From Pelagibacteraceae bacterium AG-339-N18 (GTDB taxonomy: Bacteria > Pseudomonadota > Alphaproteobacteria > Pelagibacterales > Pelagibacteraceae): 18,598 nt of DNA. The notes below the pieces were generated by a model, which was not told the origin of the DNA, searched no databases, and saw nothing but the letters and a program-made list of their open reading frames with translations. The DNA lies in assembly GCA_003282055.1 (NCBI GenBank), contig QCAD01000011.1, positions 1-18,598 of the forward strand, read 5' to 3'. The position numbers and the translations under genes were made by a program. Below, piece by piece: positions 14,996 to 18,598 of this stretch; position 1 is the stretch's first letter; each line of letters opens with the position of its first letter.

Positions 14996-15525
14996 ACTTA
15001 GAAAAATACAAATGGAAAACTAGAGTCTTACTTGTTTCTACGCCAAATTATAAGGATAGAACCTATCTAGAGGTGAAAAAAATTTATCAAGCTAAAATAA
15101 AAGATTTTCATAAAAGATATGTAAAATTAATTTGCAAAATTAATAAGAAGGAAAAATCTTCTATTAATTTAATTGGTTTTGATGGAAAATCTAAAAAGAA
15201 GATGGATAACCTTGACTACAAAGTAGCTTTTAAAATCATAGATAAAATGACACTAAGTAAAAAATTTAGACCCATAAATTTATCGCTTTATTCAGATTAC
15301 AATCCAAAAACCACTACCCAAGGTTTGGGCTTTAAAAACAGGGAAAAAGCTCTTTACACAATTAAAACTATTAAAAATCGTTCAATTAAGTATCAGGTAA
15401 ATGTCATCGCAACTATGCTAGGTAGAGCAAAGAACCATCCTAACAAAACTAGGGATATGGAGGACGCTATTAAAATATTTGGTGATTGGATGAAAAAATA
15501 TAAAAGTAAAAAAAATGAAAATTAA
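14992..15525 (+). CDS. DUF4174-like protein fused to a conserved C-terminal domain
   Basis: This 177-residue protein appears to have two modules. Residues about 6-88 resemble DUF4174: YKWKTRVLLVSTPNYKD, an FHKRYVKLI segment and NLIGFDGKSKKKMD followed by IIDKM. DUF4174 has a thioredoxin-like pattern without redox cysteines. Unlike many DUF4174 proteins it has no signal peptide, so it is probably cytoplasmic. Residues about 95-170 form a second block (INLSLYSDYNPKTTTQGLGF, YTIKTIKNRSIKYQVNVIAT, GRAKNHPNKTRDMEDAIKIF). I think this is conserved in marine alphaproteobacteria but cannot name it. It overlaps DUF2256 by four bases and the following gene by eleven, so it belongs to the photolyase cluster. 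The function is unknown. Confidence 0.82.
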   Translation: MNLEKYKWKTRVLLVSTPNYKDRTYLEVKKIYQAKIKDFHKRYVKLICKINKKEKSSINLIGFDGKSKKKMDNLDYKVAFKIIDKMTLSKKFRPINLSLYSDYNPKTTTQGLGFKNREKALYTIKTIKNRSIKYQVNVIATMLGRAKNHPNKTRDMEDAIKIFGDWMKKYKSKKNEN

Positions 15526-16957
15526 AATAAATAAATATTTAAAAAAAATAGCAGTTTTATTTTTTCTATTAATCCCAAATAGTCTATATGCTGATTTTTT
15601 TGAGGATATTACAAACCAAATTACTGATAATCCAAAAAGACTTAGTTATGGAGTTTCTGTAACGGACGTAAACCAAGATGGAAATTTTGACTTTGTAGTC
15701 ACTGGATTTGGTTATTTGAATTTAGCTTTATCATATGAGAATGGAAAATTAGTCAATATTGTTAATCAAAAAAAATTTTCTGATGAGTTTAGAAGAACTA
15801 TTGGGATCGCTGCATGCGATATTGATAAAGATGGATTTGAAGAAATATATTTTCTTAACACTGATACATATAGTGGCACAAAAAAATATTCAGATAGACT
15901 TATCGATTTAAAAAAAGATAAGTATGTAGATTTATTTGAAATTGAAAAAAATCAAAGAGATCTTAATTTAACTGCTGGTAGATCAGTTGTCTGTGTCGAT
16001 AGAAAAGGCGATGGAAATTATGGTGTTTATGTTGCTAATTATGGAGGACCAACAAGGTTTTATGAATATAGCGATGAGATAATAGTTGATAAATCTGTTC
16101 AATTGAATCTTGCAAAGGTCACTGGCGGTCGAGCTGTTGTAGCTGGACATATTATTTCTGATAAAATTGATGTGTTTGCAGCTAATGAAAGAGGAGCAAA
16201 TTTTTTATATAAAAACGATGAGGGTAAATTTTTAGACGTTGCAAACGAGTATAGAGTTGAAGATTTTCTTCAAAATGGGAGAGGAACTGCTTTGTCTGAT
16301 ATTTATTATAGAGGACGATTGGACATTTTAAATGGAAACTGGGGAGGATTTCACAGAGCCTATGTGTTAAAGGATAATATCTTTCAAGATATAGCCAAGC
16401 CACCTTTTGATGAGCCATCAAGAATAAGAACCGTTATTTCAGCTGATTTAGATAATGATGGTTATGATGAAGTCTTCATGAACAACATTGGTGAACCTAA
16501 TAAACTTTTTAAAATATTAGATAATGGTGTAATTGAGCAAATACCATTAGATGTTGGTTTAGAGCCAAATGGATATGGAACTGGAGCAGCAGTTGCTGAT
16601 ATAGATAATGACGGTGTTCTAGAGTTATTAGTTTCACACGGGGAAAGTTTTGATCAGCCATTGTCTTTGTATAAAGCAAAAGTAAATCCTCAAAATAAAT
16701 ATTTAAGAATAAAACCTTTAAATAAATACGGTGCGCCTGCAAGAGGAGCAACAGTGACATTAATTTCAAATTTAAGAAAACATTCTAAAACAATTGACTC
16801 TGGATCTGGTTATCTTTGCCAAATGGAGCCGGTGGCTCACTACGGAATTCGAGAAAATGAAAAAAATATAAAAATTCAGGTTAAGTGGACAAATGGTGAA
16901 ACCGAAACGATTTCTATCAAAAAATTAAATGAAACAATTACTTTAAATCAAAAATAA
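15515..16957 (+). CDS. Exported FG-GAP/VCBS repeat protein with C-terminal UnbV (ASPIC) domain
   Basis: This 480-residue protein has a signal peptide (residues 1-26, hydrophobic core IAVLFFLLIPNSL, likely cleavage after LYA). Several beta-propeller repeats follow, with calcium-type DxDxDG loops at DVNQDGNFD (51-59), DIDKDGFEE (102-110), DLDNDGYDE (311-319) and DIDNDGVLE (362-370). Residues about 395-478 match the UnbV/ASPIC domain (KYLRIKPLNKYGAPARGATV and IQVKWTNGETETISIKKL). This is the arrangement of CRTAC1-like proteins, surface or periplasmic proteins with presumed binding or adhesion roles. It overlaps the preceding gene by eleven bases. The convergent fasciclin gene ends directly after its stop, with no spacer. 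Confidence 0.9.
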   Translation: MKIKINKYLKKIAVLFFLLIPNSLYADFFEDITNQITDNPKRLSYGVSVTDVNQDGNFDFVVTGFGYLNLALSYENGKLVNIVNQKKFSDEFRRTIGIAACDIDKDGFEEIYFLNTDTYSGTKKYSDRLIDLKKDKYVDLFEIEKNQRDLNLTAGRSVVCVDRKGDGNYGVYVANYGGPTRFYEYSDEIIVDKSVQLNLAKVTGGRAVVAGHIISDKIDVFAANERGANFLYKNDEGKFLDVANEYRVEDFLQNGRGTALSDIYYRGRLDILNGNWGGFHRAYVLKDNIFQDIAKPPFDEPSRIRTVISADLDNDGYDEVFMNNIGEPNKLFKILDNGVIEQIPLDVGLEPNGYGTGAAVADIDNDGVLELLVSHGESFDQPLSLYKAKVNPQNKYLRIKPLNKYGAPARGATVTLISNLRKHSKTIDSGSGYLCQMEPVAHYGIRENEKNIKIQVKWTNGETETISIKKLNETITLNQK

Positions 16958-17431
16958 CTAATTTAAAGGTTGCAGAACTCTATTTATAAAATGGATTACA
17001 CCATTCGGAGCTTCAATGTCAGCCGTTACAACTTCAGCCTCATTTATATAAACAATTCCATTAACTTTTTTAATCGTTATTTCTTCACCGTTAATTGCCT
17101 TAATCTTTAATTCACCGTTTATTTCTGAAGAATTTATTTTTTTTGAAAAAACATGTCTTCCTAAGATGTTTATTAGTTTTTCTTTATTCTCTTCTCTTAA
17201 GAGGCCATAATATGTTTGCGCACTAATTGCAGAAAATGCATCGTCTAATGGTGCAAAAATTGTAAATGGTCCATCGCCCTCCAGATTTTTATCTAAACCC
17301 GACTTAGTTAGTGTTTCATTTAATTTAGTAAATTTGCCAGTCTCATTAAGTTGATTAATTATATTTGCAAATGTAATCGTTGGTACGAAAATCAATACTA
17401 GTAAACAGATAATTAAACTAATTTTTTTCAT
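16958..17431 (-). CDS. Exported fasciclin-domain protein
   Basis: This is a 157-residue protein with a signal peptide (residues 1-22, likely cleavage after ITFA), followed by one complete fasciclin (FAS1/BIgH3) domain. The H1 box PFTIFAPLDDAFSAI is at 55-69, the ILGRHVFS segment at 89-96, and the H2 box NGVIHFINRVLQP at 143-155. Such single-domain secreted proteins mediate adhesion or surface contacts in other bacteria and are probably periplasmic or surface-bound here. Its stop directly abuts that of the UnbV protein, and it diverges from the cysteine-rich gene at 17583. A shared extracellular theme with the UnbV protein is inferred from proximity only. Confidence 0.94.
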   Translation of the reverse strand: MKKISLIICLLVLIFVPTITFANIINQLNETGKFTKLNETLTKSGLDKNLEGDGPFTIFAPLDDAFSAISAQTYYGLLREENKEKLINILGRHVFSKKINSSEINGELKIKAINGEEITIKKVNGIVYINEAEVVTADIEAPNGVIHFINRVLQPLN

Positions 17432-17582
17432 TTGTTTTTAATATATAAAAATTAATAATTTAAAAGGTTAATTTAGTGCGACAAATGTTTAAACAAAAAA
17501 TACATATTGTTTATATTTAACACTAGAAAGTTACAACAATTAATCTAGACTGAATTCTAACCATAAATTTTAATCTAAATAA
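17432..17582. promoter_or_regulatory. Divergent intergenic region before fasciclin and cysteine-rich genes
   Basis: These 151 bases of AT-rich DNA form the longest non-coding stretch in the window. A perfect 10-base palindrome TGTTTAAACA lies at 17486-17495, followed shortly by AT-rich sequence that could hold -10 elements for either direction. No consensus sigma-70 pair is clear, and I see no structured RNA. The promoter call rests on gene orientation. Confidence 0.35.
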
Positions 17583-18284
17583 ATGAGATTTTTAAAAAAT
17601 ATAGTTAAGACATCGGTCATTATTGCTCTAGTTTTGTCTTTTTCAAATATCTCAAATTCATCAGAAAAAAACTATTACAAAGATTTGATTAATGACTGGT
17701 CAAGAATATTTCCAGATAAAAATAGAAATGCTGCAGGCCCAAAATTCTTTAAATATATAATTGATAAAGATGTTACTTATAAAGATTTTATTGAGTACAA
17801 CAAATTATATTGCGCTGTATCTGGCTCATTAATTGATCCTAACAGTCAGCCAGATTTTATTTTTGTTAACGAAAGAAAAACTAAAACTAAGATTTGCGGT
17901 AGCTATTATAAATGCTGCATTCCATGTTCATGTGATATTATGAAATACTCTGAGGTTCAAAAAATGAAATATAAATTTAGTGACGGTGTAAAAGAGTTTT
18001 TTGTGTTTACAATTAAAAATCCCTGCAAAAAAGAGGACTTTCCAAGCAGAGTTAATAAAGATTATTTTTGTGATGGTGATAAGATTAATAATAAACAAGT
18101 TTACAGTATCAACGATCGAATAGTAATAGGTTTACTACATAATGGTAAAAAATGTCAAAAGGACGAGATAGATTTCGTAAAAAGTCATCAGATAACCGGA
18201 AGATTTTGTGAATTTAGAAATAATACACCTTTAGAAAATTTAGAGGCTGGCATGGGTGATATTTTTATCAAGCTTGCAAGATAA
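17583..18284 (+). CDS. Cysteine-rich exported protein of unknown function
   Basis: This 233-residue protein has an N-terminal signal peptide (VIIALVLSFSNISNSS, about residues 1-27). I do not recognise a named family. The mature part has ten cysteines (77, 105, 111, 112, 115, 117, 148, 163, 191, 209). Five of them lie in a cluster within CGSYYKCCIPCSCDIMKYSE, which could form disulphides in the periplasm or bind a metal. The rest is mixed polar with no membrane helix. It lies upstream of the small ArfA-like gene, six bases apart, and diverges from the fasciclin gene. A structural or metal-related periplasmic role is possible but not shown. Confidence 0.85.
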   Translation: MRFLKNIVKTSVIIALVLSFSNISNSSEKNYYKDLINDWSRIFPDKNRNAAGPKFFKYIIDKDVTYKDFIEYNKLYCAVSGSLIDPNSQPDFIFVNERKTKTKICGSYYKCCIPCSCDIMKYSEVQKMKYKFSDGVKEFFVFTIKNPCKKEDFPSRVNKDYFCDGDKINNKQVYSINDRIVIGLLHNGKKCQKDEIDFVKSHQITGRFCEFRNNTPLENLEAGMGDIFIKLAR

Positions 18285-18290
18285 CTTTTT

Positions 18291-18437
18291 ATGGGAAAGA
18301 AAATCAAAAAAAGAAAAAAAATTAAAAAAAAGAATCCAATAGCAAAATTGTTAAGTTCACCAATGTTAAGAAATAAAATAGTAAAAAACAAAAAAAAAAT
18401 TTATAATAGAAAAAAATTTAAATTGGAGAATGAATAA
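18291..18437 (+). CDS. ArfA-like ribosome-rescue small protein
   Basis: This 48-residue, very basic protein starts at the ATG at 18291, six bases after the preceding stop. Its central segment NPIAKLLSSPMLRNKIVKNK, then KKIYNRKK, matches the conserved part of the alternative ribosome-rescue factor ArfA, whose pattern is NAxxALLxDPLFRxRVxKxKKGxxSYxRK. ArfA recruits release factor 2 to ribosomes stalled on non-stop mRNA, as a backup for tmRNA. The N-terminal MGKKIKKRKKIKKK is an extra basic stretch. The glycines of the KGKGSY loop are missing here (KKKIYNRKK), so this is a tentative assignment. A hairpin follows just after the stop. Confidence 0.68.
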   Translation: MGKKIKKRKKIKKKNPIAKLLSSPMLRNKIVKNKKKIYNRKKFKLENE

Positions 18438-18442
18438 AATTT

Positions 18443-18459
18443 AACCTTAATTAAAGGTT
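18443..18459. terminator. Hairpin between converging genes, possible bidirectional terminator
   Basis: AACCTT (18443-18448) and AAGGTT (18454-18459) form a perfect 6-base stem with a 5-base loop, extendable by a G-U and two A-U pairs at the base. It lies five bases after the stop of the ArfA-like gene and covers the stop codon of the leftward gene. The flanking T-rich stretches are weak, so terminator function is plausible rather than certain. Confidence 0.45.
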
Positions 18460-18598
18460 GAAATTATTCTTGGAATATAGTTCTTAAAATTAAAAAAACC
18501 TTTATTACAATATTGCCAAGAATATTGATCTAGTTTTCTATACAGAAAATCAAATTTTAAACTATTCGAATTTAAGAAATCCAGGCTTTCGCCAACAT
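18447..18598 (-). CDS. Partial leftward gene, C-terminal end only, unrecognised
   Basis: A leftward frame is open from the right edge to a TAA at 18447-18449. It encodes about 50 residues, the C-terminus of a protein whose start lies outside the window. The visible part contains LDFLNSNSLKFDFLYRKLDQ followed by YSWQYCNKGFFNFKNYIPRI. The aromatic-rich YCNKGFFNFKNYIP stretch looks like conserved protein rather than noise, and the other two frames on this strand are closed early. I cannot assign a family. It converges on the ArfA-like gene, and the hairpin at 18443-18459 covers its stop. Confidence 0.6.
   Translation of the reverse strand, partial: VGESLDFLNSNSLKFDFLYRKLDQYSWQYCNKGFFNFKNYIPRIISTFN

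Overview
The window is very AT-rich and gene-dense. Gaps are short, many start and stop codons overlap, and small proteins are common. Gene content and protein style (VC_2705-type symporter pair, tsaD/EVE beside hemC, lysine-rich basic proteins, a photolyase cluster with DUF2256) point to a marine alphaproteobacterium of the SAR11/Pelagibacterales type. This is inferred from composition and recognisable families, without a database comparison. No rRNA, tRNA, CRISPR array or insertion sequence was seen, and no gene-free stretch exceeds 300 bases.

Region 1 (1-5312) looks like acetate handling plus tRNA modification. A two-subunit sodium:solute symporter (small subunit complete, large subunit running off the left edge) reads leftward. 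An uncharacterised conserved gene reads rightward and collides tail-to-tail with acs, the acetyl-CoA synthetase, which carries an unusual lysine-rich N-terminal tail. Upstream of acs on the same strand lie an EVE-domain gene and tsaD, joined by overlapping stop/start codons.

Region 2 (5369-9726) is a tight rightward operon: hemC, hemD, an MscS-type channel, a YggT-family protein, folD, and two small membrane proteins, one with a SHOCT domain. It ends head-on against a leftward EamA/DMT transporter (9728-10624).

Region 3 (10682-16957) is the most unusual part. It is a divergent cluster around a FeS-BCP-type photolyase/cryptochrome. Rightward are the photolyase, a 43-residue DUF2256 zinc-ribbon gene, a two-domain DUF4174-like protein and an exported FG-GAP/UnbV protein, each overlapping the next by 1-11 bases. 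Leftward are an SDR lacking the catalytic tyrosine, a DUF6356 membrane protein, a minimal ANL adenylate-forming protein without its C-terminal domain, and an exported PQQ-type sugar dehydrogenase whose N-terminus requires a non-standard start codon. Several members are degenerate versions of enzyme families.

Region 4 (16958-18598) holds an exported fasciclin-domain protein (leftward), a cysteine-rich exported protein of unknown function, a 48-residue basic protein that resembles the ribosome-rescue factor ArfA, and the 3' end of an unrecognised leftward gene. A hairpin lies between the two converging genes.
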